From Comamonadaceae bacterium (GTDB lineage: Bacteria > Pseudomonadota > Gammaproteobacteria > Burkholderiales > Burkholderiaceae_C), in the NCBI GenBank assembly GCA_027484105.1, contig JAIXUG010000021.1, positions 1 through 64,000 on the forward strand: DNA of 64,000 nucleotides, read 5' to 3'. The notes under the pieces were generated by a model. That model saw nothing but the letters and a program-made list of their open reading frames with translations. It had not been told where the DNA came from and searched no databases. Made by a program: the position numbers and the translations under genes. How positions within the stretch are numbered: the stretch's first letter is position 1; each line of letters opens with the position of its first letter. This document shows positions 15,122-24,266 of this stretch, one piece after another.

Positions 15122-16675
15122 TCAGCCGGCGTTGACGCCGATGCCCTTGAACTCGCCCGTGGCGATGCGCTTTTGCCATTCGGCGGGGCCGGTGATGTGG
15201 GCGCTCGTACCGCCCGCATCAACTGCCACCGTCACGGGCATGTCCACCACGTCGAATTCATAGATCGCTTCCATGCCCATGTCGGCAAAGCCCACGACCT
15301 TGGCGTGTTTGATCGCTTTGGACACGAGGTAGGCCGCACCGCCCACGGCCATCAGATAAGCCGACTTGTGCTTCTTGATGGCTTCGATGGCGACGGGGCC
15401 GCGCTCGGCCTTGCCGATCATGGCGATCAGGCCGGTGTTGGCCAGCATCATTTCGGTGAAGCCGTCCATGCGGGTGGCGGTGGTGGGGCCTGCGGGGCCC
15501 ACGGCCTCGTCGCCCACCGGGTCCACGGGGCCGACGTAGTAAATCACGCGGTTTTTAAAACTCACGGGCAGTGGCTCGCCTTTGGCCAGCATGTCTTGAA
15601 TGCGTTTGTGTGCGGCGTCTCGCCCCGTCAGCATCTTGCCGTTGAGCAGCAGGGTCTGGCCAGGTTTCCAAGCGGCGACTTGCTCGGGCGTCAGGGTGTT
15701 CAGGTCCACGCGCTGGCTCTTTTCGGTATCAGCCGTCCAGTTGACGTTGGGCCACAAATCGAGTGATGGTGCTTCCAGATAGGTGGGGCCGGAGCCGTCC
15801 AGCACAAAGTGCGCATGGCGGGTGGCCGCGCAGTTGGGGATCATGGCCACGGGCTTGCTGGCAGCGTGCGTGGGGTACATCTTGATTTTGATGTCGAGCA
15901 CGGTGGTGAGGCCCCCCAGGCCCTGCGCGCCAATGCCCAAGGCGTTGACCTTGTGGTACAGCTCCAGGCGCATTTCTTCGACTTGGTCGAGCTTCTCACC
16001 CTTGCTGGATTTTTCGAGCAACTGGTACATGTCCAGATCGTCCATCAGACTTTCTTTGGCCAACAGCACGGCTTTTTCTGCCGTGCCGCCAATGCCAATG
16101 CCCAGCATGCCGGGGGGGCACCAGCCTGCGCCCATGGTGGGCACGGTCTTGAGCACCCAGTCGACGATGCTGTCGCCTGGGTTGAGCATGATCAACTTGG
16201 ATTTGTTCTCGCTGCCGCCGCCTTTGGCTGCCACGGTCACATGCACATGGTGTCCGGGGACGATCTTTGTGAAGATCACGGCGGGCGTGTTGTCCTTGGT
16301 GTTCTTGCGGTTGAAGTGGGGGTCGGACACGACTGACGCACGCAACATGTTGTCGGCATAGTTGTAGCCACGGCGCACGCCTTCGTTCACGGCGTCTTCC
16401 AGGCTGCCGGTGAAGCCGTCAAATTTCACGTCCATGCCCACTTCAAGGAACACGTTCACGATGCCGGTGTCTTGGCAAATCGGGCGGTGGCCGAAGGCGC
16501 TCATCTTGCTGTTGGTCAGGATTTGCGCAATCGCGTCCTTGGCTGCGGGGCTTTGCTCGCGCTCGTAGGCGCTGGCCAGGTGGGAGATGAAGTCAGCAGG
16601 GTGGTAATAGCTGATGTATTGCAGCGCGGCGGCAACGGATTCGATCAGGTCGTCTTGTTTGATCAGGGTGGTCAT
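15122..16675 (-). CDS. fumA: Class I (4Fe-4S) fumarate hydratase
   Basis: This TCA-cycle enzyme interconverts fumarate and malate. The 517-aa chain has the fused alpha and beta parts of class I fumarases. The cluster-ligand cysteines are likely those in GHRPICQDTGI, GWCPPGMLGIGIGGTAEK and PNCAATRHAHFVLDGSG. The C-terminal beta part contains VGPAGPTTATRMDGFTEMML. It is an oxygen-sensitive iron-sulfur enzyme, unlike FumC. murI follows with a 2-bp gap, and the UPF0114 gene lies 45 bp upstream on the same strand, so the three could form an operon. Confidence 0.95.
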   Translation of the reverse strand: MTTLIKQDDLIESVAAALQYISYYHPADFISHLASAYEREQSPAAKDAIAQILTNSKMSAFGHRPICQDTGIVNVFLEVGMDVKFDGFTGSLEDAVNEGVRRGYNYADNMLRASVVSDPHFNRKNTKDNTPAVIFTKIVPGHHVHVTVAAKGGGSENKSKLIMLNPGDSIVDWVLKTVPTMGAGWCPPGMLGIGIGGTAEKAVLLAKESLMDDLDMYQLLEKSSKGEKLDQVEEMRLELYHKVNALGIGAQGLGGLTTVLDIKIKMYPTHAASKPVAMIPNCAATRHAHFVLDGSGPTYLEAPSLDLWPNVNWTADTEKSQRVDLNTLTPEQVAAWKPGQTLLLNGKMLTGRDAAHKRIQDMLAKGEPLPVSFKNRVIYYVGPVDPVGDEAVGPAGPTTATRMDGFTEMMLANTGLIAMIGKAERGPVAIEAIKKHKSAYLMAVGGAAYLVSKAIKHAKVVGFADMGMEAIYEFDVVDMPVTVAVDAGGTSAHITGPAEWQKRIATGEFKGIGVNAG

Positions 16676-16720
16676 GGTGGTGTGATCTCGAGAAAATCAA
16701 AAACGGTGGTTGTCAGGCGC

Positions 16721-17320
16721 TCAGTGGGCTTTGTCGTGATGAGACATCAGGCGGTCGGCATAGGCAATGGCGATGGCGCTGAGCAAGAACGCCATGTGGA
16801 TGATGGTTTGCCACATCAGCACTTTTTCGTCGTAGTTGGCCGCATTGATGAAGGTTTTGAGCAGGTGGATCGAACTGATGCCGATGATGGCGGTGCCCAG
16901 TTTGACCTTGAGGACGGAGGCATTCACATGGTCCAGCCATTCCGGCTGGTCGGGGTGACCTTCGAGGTTCAGGCGTGACACAAAGGTTTCGTAGCCGCCC
17001 ACAATGACCATGATCAGCAGGTTGGAAATCATGACCACATCGATCAGGGCCAGCACCACCAGCATGATCACGGTTTCATTGAGTGAGGTGATGGGGGCAT
17101 CGGCTTTGTAGCCAATGCTGGTGATCAGCGCTTGCAAAGCGTCCTGGTTGCCAAAGGCCGCTTCGAGCAGGTGCACCAGCTCCACCCAGAAATGAAACAC
17201 ATACACGGCTTGTGCGGCGATCAAACCCAGATACAAGGGCAATTGCAACCAGCGGCTGGCGAATATGAAACTGCTCAGCGGGCTCAAGGAAGATTTTCGG
17301 GGGGGTGTTGGGTTGGACAT
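16721..17320 (-). CDS. yqhA: UPF0114 / YqhA family inner-membrane protein
   Basis: This 199-aa membrane protein has hydrophobic segments near residues 28-50, 82-107 and 136-152, plus a final one at 168-187. Family motifs are [40 protein letters not shown] and [20 protein letters not shown]. The family is widespread in proteobacteria and functionally undefined. It is transcribed toward fumarase, and its start faces the acs promoter region across 173 bp. Confidence 0.9.
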   Translation of the reverse strand: MSNPTPPRKSSLSPLSSFIFASRWLQLPLYLGLIAAQAVYVFHFWVELVHLLEAAFGNQDALQALITSIGYKADAPITSLNETVIMLVVLALIDVVMISNLLIMVIVGGYETFVSRLNLEGHPDQPEWLDHVNASVLKVKLGTAIIGISSIHLLKTFINAANYDEKVLMWQTIIHMAFLLSAIAIAYADRLMSHHDKAH

Positions 17321-17493
17321 GGGTTTTGGGGCAAAAGGAAGTGCCGAACTTCGGGCAAACCCGAATTCTAGGCCTTGAAACCGTGGTTTCAGGCGAAAAT
17401 CATGGACGCATTCACTTAGTCAGTGCTTTGTAAGAGCGAACGCCGACATTTACGCCAGTTTTCAAACGCCATGTCATTCAGGAGACAGATCAG

Positions 17494-19455
17494 ATGAGCG
17501 CCACGATTTACCAACCCAGTGCAGATTTTGTCAAAAACGCACATGTTTCCGGCATGCCCGCCTATGAGGCCCTGTGCAAAGAAGCCGAAACCGATTACGA
17601 AGGCTATTGGGCCCGCCTGGCGAAAGAACTGATCACCTGGAAAACCCCCTTCACCAAGGTGCTGGACGAGTCCAATGCCCCTTTCTTCAAGTGGTTCGAA
17701 GATGGCACCCTGAACGCCTCTTACAACTGCCTCGACCGCAACATCGAAAAAGGCTTGGGCGACAAGACCGCCCTCATTTTCGAAGCCGATGGCGGCGAAG
17801 TCACCAAGGTCACTTACAGCCAATTGCTGGCCAAGACCTGCCAATACGCCAACGCACTCAAAAGCTTGGGCATCAAAAAGGGTGACCGTGTGGTCATCTA
17901 CATCTCCATGTCGATCGACGGTGTGGCCGCCATGCAAGCCTGCGCCCGCATTGGCGCCACCCACTCCGTGGTGTTCGGTGGCTTTTCGGCCCAGTCGCTG
18001 CGCGACCGCATCGAAGACACCGGCGCTGTCGCCGTGATCACGGCCGACAACCAAGTGCGCGGCGGCAAGTTGCTGCCCCTCAAAGCCATCGTGGACGATG
18101 CCATCAACCTGGGCGGTTGCGGCTCCATCAAGAATGTCCTGGTCGTCAAGCGCTCGGGCGCTGACATCGCCATGACCGCTGGCCGTGACGTGTGGATGGC
18201 CGAGTTGGCCGACCAACAAGCCACCACCTGCGAGCCCGAGTGGGTCGGTGCCGAGCACCCCCTGTTCTTGCTCTACACCTCGGGCTCGACCGGCAAACCC
18301 AAAGGCGTTCAGCACAGCACGGGCGGCTATTTGCTGCACGCCGCCTTGACCACCAAGTGGACCTTCGACCTGAAGGCCGACGACGTGTTCTGGTGCACGG
18401 CCGACATCGGCTGGGTCACCGGTCACACTTACATCACTTACGGCCCGCTGGCTTTGGGTGGCACCGAGATCGTGTTCGAGGGCGTGCCCACTTACCCCGA
18501 TGCCGGGCGTTTCTGGAAGATGATCCAGGACCACAAGGTCTCGATTTTCTACACCGCGCCCACCGCCATCCGCTCGCTCATCAAGGCCGCAGAAGCCAAC
18601 GATGCGGTGCACCCCAAGAGCTACAACTTGAGCAGCCTGCGTTTGCTGGGTTCGGTCGGCGAGCCGATCAACCCTGCTGCGTGGGAGTGGTACCACCAGC
18701 ACGTCGGTGGCGGCAACTGCCCCATCGTCGACACCTTCTGGCAAACCGAAACCGGTGGCCACATGATCACCCCACTGCCGGGCGTGACCCCCATGGTGCC
18801 CGGTTCTTGCACCCTGCCTTTCCCCGGCATCCAGGCCGCCATCGTGGACGAGACCGGCAAAGACATGCCCAATGGCCAAGGCGGCATTTTGGTGGTCAAG
18901 CGCCCATGGCCTTCGATGATTCGCAACATCTGGGGCGACCCTGAGCGCTTCAAGAAAAGCTACTACCCTGAAGACTTCAAGGGCAAGTACTACCTCGCAG
19001 GCGACGGCTCGATCCGCGACGAAAAGACCGGCTACTTCACCATCACCGGCCGCATCGACGATGTGTTGAACGTGTCGGGCCACCGCATGGGCACCATGGA
19101 AATCGAATCGGCCTTGGTCAGCTGCACCGAGCTGGTGGCCGAGGCCGCCGTGGTCGGCCGCCCCGACGACACCACCGGTGAAGCGATTTGCGCTTTCGTG
19201 GTGCTCAAGCGCTCGCTGCCCAACACCGACGAAGGCAAGGCGATTGCCAAGCAATTGCGCGACCACATCGCCAAGGAAATTGGCCCGATCGCCAAGCCCA
19301 AAGACATCCGCTTTGGCGAGAACCTGCCCAAGACCCGTTCCGGCAAGATCATGCGCCGTCTGCTGCGCTCCTTGGCCAAAGGCGAAGCCATCACGCAGGA
19401 CATCTCGACACTGGAGAACCCCGCCATCCTGGGTCAGTTGGGTCAGGCCTACTGA
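17494..19455 (+). CDS. acs: Acetyl-CoA synthetase (AMP-forming)
   Basis: The enzyme activates acetate with ATP and CoA to acetyl-CoA. It is 653 aa, full length. Adenylate-forming motifs are present: [20 protein letters not shown] (P-loop-like), [11 protein letters not shown], and [18 protein letters not shown] (hinge). The C-terminal [14 protein letters not shown] contains the catalytic lysine that is acetylated by Pat-type enzymes in relatives. CAGGAGAC lies 6 bp before the ATG. It is a single gene closed by two hairpins at 19472-19533. Confidence 0.97.
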   Translation: MSATIYQPSADFVKNAHVSGMPAYEALCKEAETDYEGYWARLAKELITWKTPFTKVLDESNAPFFKWFEDGTLNASYNCLDRNIEKGLGDKTALIFEADGGEVTKVTYSQLLAKTCQYANALKSLGIKKGDRVVIYISMSIDGVAAMQACARIGATHSVVFGGFSAQSLRDRIEDTGAVAVITADNQVRGGKLLPLKAIVDDAINLGGCGSIKNVLVVKRSGADIAMTAGRDVWMAELADQQATTCEPEWVGAEHPLFLLYTSGSTGKPKGVQHSTGGYLLHAALTTKWTFDLKADDVFWCTADIGWVTGHTYITYGPLALGGTEIVFEGVPTYPDAGRFWKMIQDHKVSIFYTAPTAIRSLIKAAEANDAVHPKSYNLSSLRLLGSVGEPINPAAWEWYHQHVGGGNCPIVDTFWQTETGGHMITPLPGVTPMVPGSCTLPFPGIQAAIVDETGKDMPNGQGGILVVKRPWPSMIRNIWGDPERFKKSYYPEDFKGKYYLAGDGSIRDEKTGYFTITGRIDDVLNVSGHRMGTMEIESALVSCTELVAEAAVVGRPDDTTGEAICAFVVLKRSLPNTDEGKAIAKQLRDHIAKEIGPIAKPKDIRFGENLPKTRSGKIMRRLLRSLAKGEAITQDISTLENPAILGQLGQAY

Positions 19456-19471
19456 CCGTCGTCAACGATCT

Positions 19472-19533
19472 GCAAAGGGCTTTGAAGCCCTTTGCTGCGA
19501 TGCAAAACAAAAGGCAGCCTTGGCTGCCTTTTG
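19472..19533. terminator. Two tandem hairpins between convergent acs and tctC-like genes
   Basis: Hairpin 1 (19472-19495) is an 11-bp perfect stem, GCAAAGGGCTT/AAGCCCTTTGC, with a 2-nt loop. Hairpin 2 (19508-19533) is a 12-bp perfect stem, CAAAAGGCAGCC/GGCTGCCTTTTG. The second has A- and T-runs on its two sides and can therefore terminate in both directions. Confidence 0.8.
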
Positions 19534-19551
19534 TCATGGTGCTGGGCCGTG

Positions 19552-20535
19552 TCAGGATTTCATGGCCAAGCCCAAACGCTCGATGGTCGCTTTTTCGGAT
19601 TGGAAGGTGTTGTGGATGAACCGGGTGTATTCCTCGGTGCCCATGTACATCACCGACTGGTCGTACTTGTCAAAACTGGCCAGCACGGCCGGGTCTTGCA
19701 GCGTGCTTCTGAAGGCATCGTGCAGGCGTTTGACCACGGTCGGGTCCATGCCCTTGGGGCCACCGATGCCAAAGGGCGAGTCCGACACCGTGTCATAGCC
19801 CAACTCGTTGAGCGTGGGCACATTGGGCCAGCGCTTGGTGCGTTTGCTGCCATAGGTGGCCAGCAGGCGCATGGTGCCCGCTTCGACCTGCGGGGCCCAG
19901 CCGGTGGCGTCGCTGTGCGACATGACATGGCCGCCCAAGACGGCTTGCAGACCGTCGGTGCTGCCTTTGAAGGGCACATGGGTGACGTCGATCTTGGCTT
20001 TGCTGGCGAATTCGGCAAACGCCAGGTGCGGTGTGGTGCCATTGCCCGTTGAGCCATAGGTGAACTTGCCCGGGTTGGCACGGGCAAAAGCCACCAGGTC
20101 GGCAATCGACCGGATGGGCGAGTCGGCCCTGACCACCACGCCAAAGGTGTAACCGGTCAGGCAGGCGATGTAGGTGAAGTCCTTGAGTGGGTCGAACTGC
20201 ATTTTTTGCATGTGCGGCAAACGCGCGACGCCGATGGTGATTTGCGACAGGGTGTACCCGTCTGGCGCTGCGCGCACCAGTTCGTTGGGGCCCAGCATGC
20301 CGCTGGCGCCGGGTTTGTTTTCGATGACCACCTGAACGCCCAGCGCCTTGGAGGCGCTTTCTGCCAAAGCGCGCATGACAGCGTCGGTTGCACCACCTGC
20401 AGGCCAAGGGCAGATCAGTTTGATGGGCCTGGCAGGGAAGGCCTGGGCTTGGGCCAGCGATGGCAATGCCACCGTGACCGCAGCGGCGGCGGTGCCCTGT
20501 ACAAAAGTGCGTCGTGTCGTGCCTTGGTTTTTCAC
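19552..20535 (-). CDS. Bug/TctC family periplasmic binding protein (orphan)
   Basis: This 327-aa protein belongs to the Bug family of tripartite tricarboxylate transporter receptors, greatly expanded in Burkholderiales. A leader with a twin-arginine-like TTRRTFVQG and a hydrophobic stretch ends at AQAQA. It is followed by FPARPIKLICPWPAGGATDA, NKPGASGMLG and GTTPHLAFAEFASKA, all Bug signatures. I chose the GTG at 20535, with AAGGAG 6 bp upstream, over the longer ORF-track start. No tctA or tctB permease genes are near, as is usual for orphan Bug proteins. The ligand is unknown. Confidence 0.9.
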   Translation of the reverse strand: MKNQGTTRRTFVQGTAAAAVTVALPSLAQAQAFPARPIKLICPWPAGGATDAVMRALAESASKALGVQVVIENKPGASGMLGPNELVRAAPDGYTLSQITIGVARLPHMQKMQFDPLKDFTYIACLTGYTFGVVVRADSPIRSIADLVAFARANPGKFTYGSTGNGTTPHLAFAEFASKAKIDVTHVPFKGSTDGLQAVLGGHVMSHSDATGWAPQVEAGTMRLLATYGSKRTKRWPNVPTLNELGYDTVSDSPFGIGGPKGMDPTVVKRLHDAFRSTLQDPAVLASFDKYDQSVMYMGTEEYTRFIHNTFQSEKATIERLGLAMKS

Positions 20536-20666
20536 ACCTGTCTCCTTGTTGAATGGGTCAGCAGATTGAAAATCAACACGGTGCATTCGACAAGGGGGCA
20601 AACCTGCACGGGTGTCTCAGCTCGGTCGCGTGTGTGACTGGCGCCCAGGGGGGCAAAGCACCCTGG

Positions 20667-22511
20667 TCAGTCGCCCATCACCACGCCCTCTCGCCGGGGG
20701 TCGGCGCCGCCAAACCAGCCTGAAGGCGTGCGTTCAATGGCTTGCAGACCGCTGGTCATGTCTGTTTCGCGGACTGTGTGGCCACGTGCTGTCAAAGCGT
20801 CAACGGTGGCCTTGTCAAAGCCTTGGGTTTCGAGGACCACAGGACCGCCCAATGTGCCGAAATTGGGCAGGTTGATGGCCTGTTGGGCATTCAGGCCCCA
20901 GTGCAAGGTGCCTGTGAGCCACTTGGCGGTGTAGTGGATGATGAGGGCGCCACCCGGACTGCCGCCACTCATCAGCAACTGTCCCGTTGCGGCGTCGAAC
21001 ACCAGCGTGGGCGACATGGACGAGCGTGGCCGCTTGCCGGGCTCGACCCGGTTGGCGATGGGGCGGCCTTGGGCATCGGCCGGGGCAAAGCTGAAATCGG
21101 TCATCTCGTTGTTGAGCAAGAAGCCGCCGGCCCTGCTGGCAGAGGTGCTGACCATTCGGCGCGCACCAAAGGCGGCCTCGATGGTGGTGGTCATGGCCAC
21201 GGCGCGGCCTCGGGCATCGACCACGCTGATGTGGCTGGTGCCGTACTCGGTTTGCGCGGGCATGGGCGCCCAGCTGCTGCGCGTGCCTGCGGGTTGGCCC
21301 GCCGGTGCGCTGGCCATGGCGCGTGGGCCGATCAACTGGCTGCGCTGACGCAGATAGTCCGGCGCCAGCAAGCTGTGCCAGTGGCCTGCGGGGGCGGCCA
21401 CAAAATCGGGGTCGGCCACGTATTGCGCCCGGTCGGCAAAAGCCAGGCGCGAGGCTTCGCTGTAACGGTGCAACCAGTCGGCCGAGGGTTGACCTTGGAC
21501 CAGCTCAGCGCCCTGTGCTGTGGTGTGCTTCAGCATGCCCAACACCTGCCCAACAGCGATTTGGCCCGATGAAGGGGGCGGAAAGCCGCAGATGCGGTAA
21601 TGGCGTTGCAGGGCGCTGTGTTCAAAGCACAGGGCTTCGCGCACTTTGGGCTGGTAGTCTCGCAGGTCTTGCAGGCTCAGGCTGCCGGGGCGGGGCGGGG
21701 CTTGCGTGCGTTGCACGATGGCCTGGGCCACCGGCCCTTCATGCAGGGCACGGCTGCCGTCCTCGGCGATGCGGCGCAGCACATGGGCGTATTCCGGGTT
21801 GCGCAGCACATGGCCCACGGGCCAGGCTTGGCCATCGGGCTGGTAGAAAAAGCGCAGGGCCAGGGGGTCTTGGCGCAGCAGCGGGTCGGCTTGCAGCAGG
21901 CTGTGCAATCGGGGGCTGACCGCAAAGCCCTGCTCGGCCAGCGCGATGGCGGGGCCAAACAGCTGGGACCAAGGCAGGCGCCCATGTTGTCGGTGCGCGA
22001 CTTCGAGCATGCGCACGACCCCGGGCACGCCCACGGCATGACCGCTTTGCACCGCTTCCTGAAAGGGCAAGGGCTGGCCTTGCGCATTCAGCAGCATGTC
22101 CGGGCGGGCCCCGGCCGGAGCGGTTTCGCGCCCGTCGTGCGCTGTGACTTTTTGACCGTCAAAATGCAGCAAAAAGGCACCGCCGCCAATGCCGCTGGAC
22201 TGCGGCTCCACCAAACCCAGCACCATCTGCACCGCAATGGCGGCATCGAGCGCCGAGCCGCCTGCGCGCAGCACCTGGTGCCCCGCATCGGTGGCCAGCG
22301 GGTTGGCCGCCGCCACCGCCTGGCGCGTGAAAGCCCAGCCCGTTTGGGCGCTGCGGCCGCTGGCCGCTTCGGGTTGCATGGCTTGATCGGGCACGCTGTA
22401 GCGCAAGGCCATGGCGGGCGCCGGTGTGGTGGGCCCGCTTGCGCAGGCGCTCAACAAATACAAGCTGGTGAACACCAGCGGCAGATGAATGGAAGCGGGG
22501 AAGGTTGACAT
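20667..22511 (-). CDS. ggt: Gamma-glutamyltransferase, predicted lipoprotein
   Basis: This 614-aa Ntn-hydrolase transfers or hydrolyses the gamma-glutamyl group of glutathione. The autocleavage and nucleophile Thr is in EYGTSHISVVDA. SSGIGGGAFLLHFDG, MSPTLVF and SGGSPGGALIIHYTAKW are other GGT hallmarks. The N-terminus MSTFPASIHLPLVFTSLYLL leads to the lipobox LSAC (Cys23), so the enzyme is probably membrane-anchored rather than soluble in the periplasm. The ATG at 22511 is chosen because it directly starts this signal. It lies downstream of the patatin lipoprotein and TetR genes on the same strand. Confidence 0.93.
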   Translation of the reverse strand: MSTFPASIHLPLVFTSLYLLSACASGPTTPAPAMALRYSVPDQAMQPEAASGRSAQTGWAFTRQAVAAANPLATDAGHQVLRAGGSALDAAIAVQMVLGLVEPQSSGIGGGAFLLHFDGQKVTAHDGRETAPAGARPDMLLNAQGQPLPFQEAVQSGHAVGVPGVVRMLEVAHRQHGRLPWSQLFGPAIALAEQGFAVSPRLHSLLQADPLLRQDPLALRFFYQPDGQAWPVGHVLRNPEYAHVLRRIAEDGSRALHEGPVAQAIVQRTQAPPRPGSLSLQDLRDYQPKVREALCFEHSALQRHYRICGFPPPSSGQIAVGQVLGMLKHTTAQGAELVQGQPSADWLHRYSEASRLAFADRAQYVADPDFVAAPAGHWHSLLAPDYLRQRSQLIGPRAMASAPAGQPAGTRSSWAPMPAQTEYGTSHISVVDARGRAVAMTTTIEAAFGARRMVSTSASRAGGFLLNNEMTDFSFAPADAQGRPIANRVEPGKRPRSSMSPTLVFDAATGQLLMSGGSPGGALIIHYTAKWLTGTLHWGLNAQQAINLPNFGTLGGPVVLETQGFDKATVDALTARGHTVRETDMTSGLQAIERTPSGWFGGADPRREGVVMGD

Positions 22512-22609
22512 CGCGAATTTCAGCCAAGCAAAAAAATCGGTGGGAAGGGCAGGATGGTGCCGATGTTGTCTGACAGGTTTTTGGGACTGTAGTGGATATT
22601 CACACGCAT

Positions 22610-23521
22610 TCAAGGGGCGAGCTGTTTCTCCAATGCCGCTTTCAGTTGCGGCAAAAGCAGTCGGGCCTCGTCCTCGCCAGACTGCCTGGCCATGCGGAAA
22701 AAATCGGGAGTGGGGCGGGTGGCGAAACCCATGTCCGGGTGGATCACAAAATCAGCGTGTTGGAGCTCTGGATCGATGCGGGCGCGTCTTCGGGCTTCGC
22801 GCTCCAGGCGTGACGCGGATGTGCCCTTTGGGGCGCTGCCCGGACGGGCGGTCACGTCGACCGCGATCACAAACCGGGCACCGGCTTGTCGGGCGGCGCG
22901 AACGGCAACGGGCAAGGATTCGTCCCCGTCTTCGTATTCCACGCCGTGAATGCCCACAGGCGAGAAAATGCGGTGGACGGCGCTGGAGGCGCGTACCGCC
23001 ACCCCCACATTGCCAGAGTTGAAAAACACCGGCTGTTTGTCGTGCATGCGGGTGGCCACCGCAATGAATGGGCGCGGCATGTCCTCGATGTTGCGGTTGT
23101 TCAGGCCCTTGTTCACATAGTCCTGTAAGCGCTGGCCATGGATCCAGCCCCGGTCGGCCCACAAGGAAAAATCAAACACCGTGAGCGGGCCGCCGGTTTG
23201 GGACAAGTCATCCAGGGCTTTGGCCGAGTAGCCATGGGCCCAAAAAGACCCGAGCAAGGCCCCCACACTGGAGCCCACCACCAAGTCCACGCCTATGCCC
23301 GCGTCTTCCAGCACACGCATCACACCAATGTGGGCATAACCTCTCGGTCCACCGCTGCCGAGCACCAAGGCCACGCGCGGCGCGGGCGTGATGGCGGGCA
23401 CCGCGCTCCTGGCCAAGGGGCTGTTGGGCTGTGCATGGTTGAACTGGGCACAGGCCGTCAGGGACCATGTGGCGATGAGCACAGCCGCCCAAGCCCCAAG
23501 CCGTTGTAAATCAGCCTTCAT
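22610..23521 (-). CDS. Patatin-like phospholipase, predicted lipoprotein (variant Asp motif)
   Basis: This 303-aa protein has a lipobox LTAC (Cys24). The patatin core includes the oxyanion loop LGSGGPRGYAHIGV, the nucleophile Ser85 in GSSVG and the Asp of the dyad at D198 in YEDGDES. In most relatives the last motif reads DG[GA] followed by LVNPIPV or similar; here it is DGD followed by ESLPV, a visible departure. The ATG at 23521 lies inside the end of the upstream TetR gene (11-bp overlap), so the pair is translationally coupled. A paralogous lipoprotein is at 31370-32338. Confidence 0.88.
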   Translation of the reverse strand: MKADLQRLGAWAAVLIATWSLTACAQFNHAQPNSPLARSAVPAITPAPRVALVLGSGGPRGYAHIGVMRVLEDAGIGVDLVVGSSVGALLGSFWAHGYSAKALDDLSQTGGPLTVFDFSLWADRGWIHGQRLQDYVNKGLNNRNIEDMPRPFIAVATRMHDKQPVFFNSGNVGVAVRASSAVHRIFSPVGIHGVEYEDGDESLPVAVRAARQAGARFVIAVDVTARPGSAPKGTSASRLEREARRRARIDPELQHADFVIHPDMGFATRPTPDFFRMARQSGEDEARLLLPQLKAALEKQLAP

Positions 23522-24188
23522 GAGGGGCCTTGGTGTGGGTTGGACTGGCGTGGGATGCTGGGGTGGGACCATGGGTCAGGGCGGTATGGACCATGCCCAT
23601 CAAATACCGCTCGGCCTGCGCAGGCACACCCGGAGAGAGCACCAGGTGCTGCATGACATGGGCCTGTTCGATGCTGGCCATGCCGTGCAGGGCCGACCAA
23701 ATGAACAGGGCTTGCAATTCGGCTTGCGCCAGCAGGGCCAGCATGTCGCTTTGTGTGGCGCTTGCGCGCTGTTGCAATTGCTGCTGCAAATGGTGACGCA
23801 ACAGATCAAAGGCATGCACCGCATGGCGCACCAATTCGGGATGGGCCGCAGGTTCGGGCCAAGGGGTGCCAAACATCAGGCGGTATTCCAGCGGGTGATC
23901 TGCGGCGTATCGCATGTAGGCCTGGCCCATGCCCAGCAGTGCGTCGCTGGGGTGGGCTTTGGAAGCTTGGTCCAGAAAAGCGGCGAAATCCTCAAAGCAG
24001 CGCTGCATGATGGCCGCCAGCAGGTGGTCCCGGCTGGGGTAGTGCCGGTAGGGCGCTTGGTGCGAAACCCCCAGTTTGCGGGCGACATCGCGCAGGCTCA
24101 GGCCTTCCACGCCCTTCTCGGCGATCACCTCGCGGGCTGCTTGAATGCAGGCCTCTTTCAGGTTCAGGTCGTGGATGGTTTTGGCCAT
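23511..24188 (-). CDS. TetR/AcrR family regulator with WHG-type C-terminal domain
   Basis: This 225-aa regulator has its DNA-binding part in GLSLRDVARKLGVSHQAPYR, then HYPSRDHLLAAIM (about residues 29-61). The QAPYRHYPS form is characteristic of the TetR subgroup with a WHG-type ligand domain; SALHGMASIEQ lies in the C-terminal half. It diverges from a membrane-protein gene, and the 78-bp gap holds two copies of a TTGACAnnGTCAA-type palindrome. It is therefore very likely autoregulated and represses the divergent gene too. It overlaps the patatin gene downstream by 11 bp. The C-terminal tail is low-complexity (His/Pro/Thr). Confidence 0.93.
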   Translation of the reverse strand: MAKTIHDLNLKEACIQAAREVIAEKGVEGLSLRDVARKLGVSHQAPYRHYPSRDHLLAAIMQRCFEDFAAFLDQASKAHPSDALLGMGQAYMRYAADHPLEYRLMFGTPWPEPAAHPELVRHAVHAFDLLRHHLQQQLQQRASATQSDMLALLAQAELQALFIWSALHGMASIEQAHVMQHLVLSPGVPAQAERYLMGMVHTALTHGPTPASHASPTHTKAPHEG

Positions 24189-24208
24189 GGGGGTATTTTT
24201 GAGGCTTT

Positions 24209-24256
24209 TGTTGACAGTGTCAACAGCCTAAATCACAATGGTTGACAGCGTCAACA
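24209..24256. promoter_or_regulatory. Divergent TetR operator pair with embedded -35 elements
   Basis: Operator 1 (24209-24225) is the perfect 17-bp palindrome TGTTGACAGTGTCAACA. Operator 2 (24240-24256) is GGTTGACAGCGTCAACA. Their centres are 31 bp apart, about three helical turns, so the dimers would lie on the same face. Operator 1 contains TTGACA, followed 17 bp later by CACAAT toward the membrane-protein gene. Read on the other strand, TTGACA is followed 17 bp later by AAAAAT toward the TetR gene. Binding would block both promoters. Confidence 0.8.
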
Positions 24257-24266
24257 TTGGAGCATC

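Noticed and set aside
17416-19266. 616-aa minus-strand ORF opposite acs
   Set aside because: It mirrors the acs coding sequence, which has strong family motifs in the plus strand. The antisense translation is low-complexity Gly/Val/His/Ala as expected for a GC-rich shadow frame.
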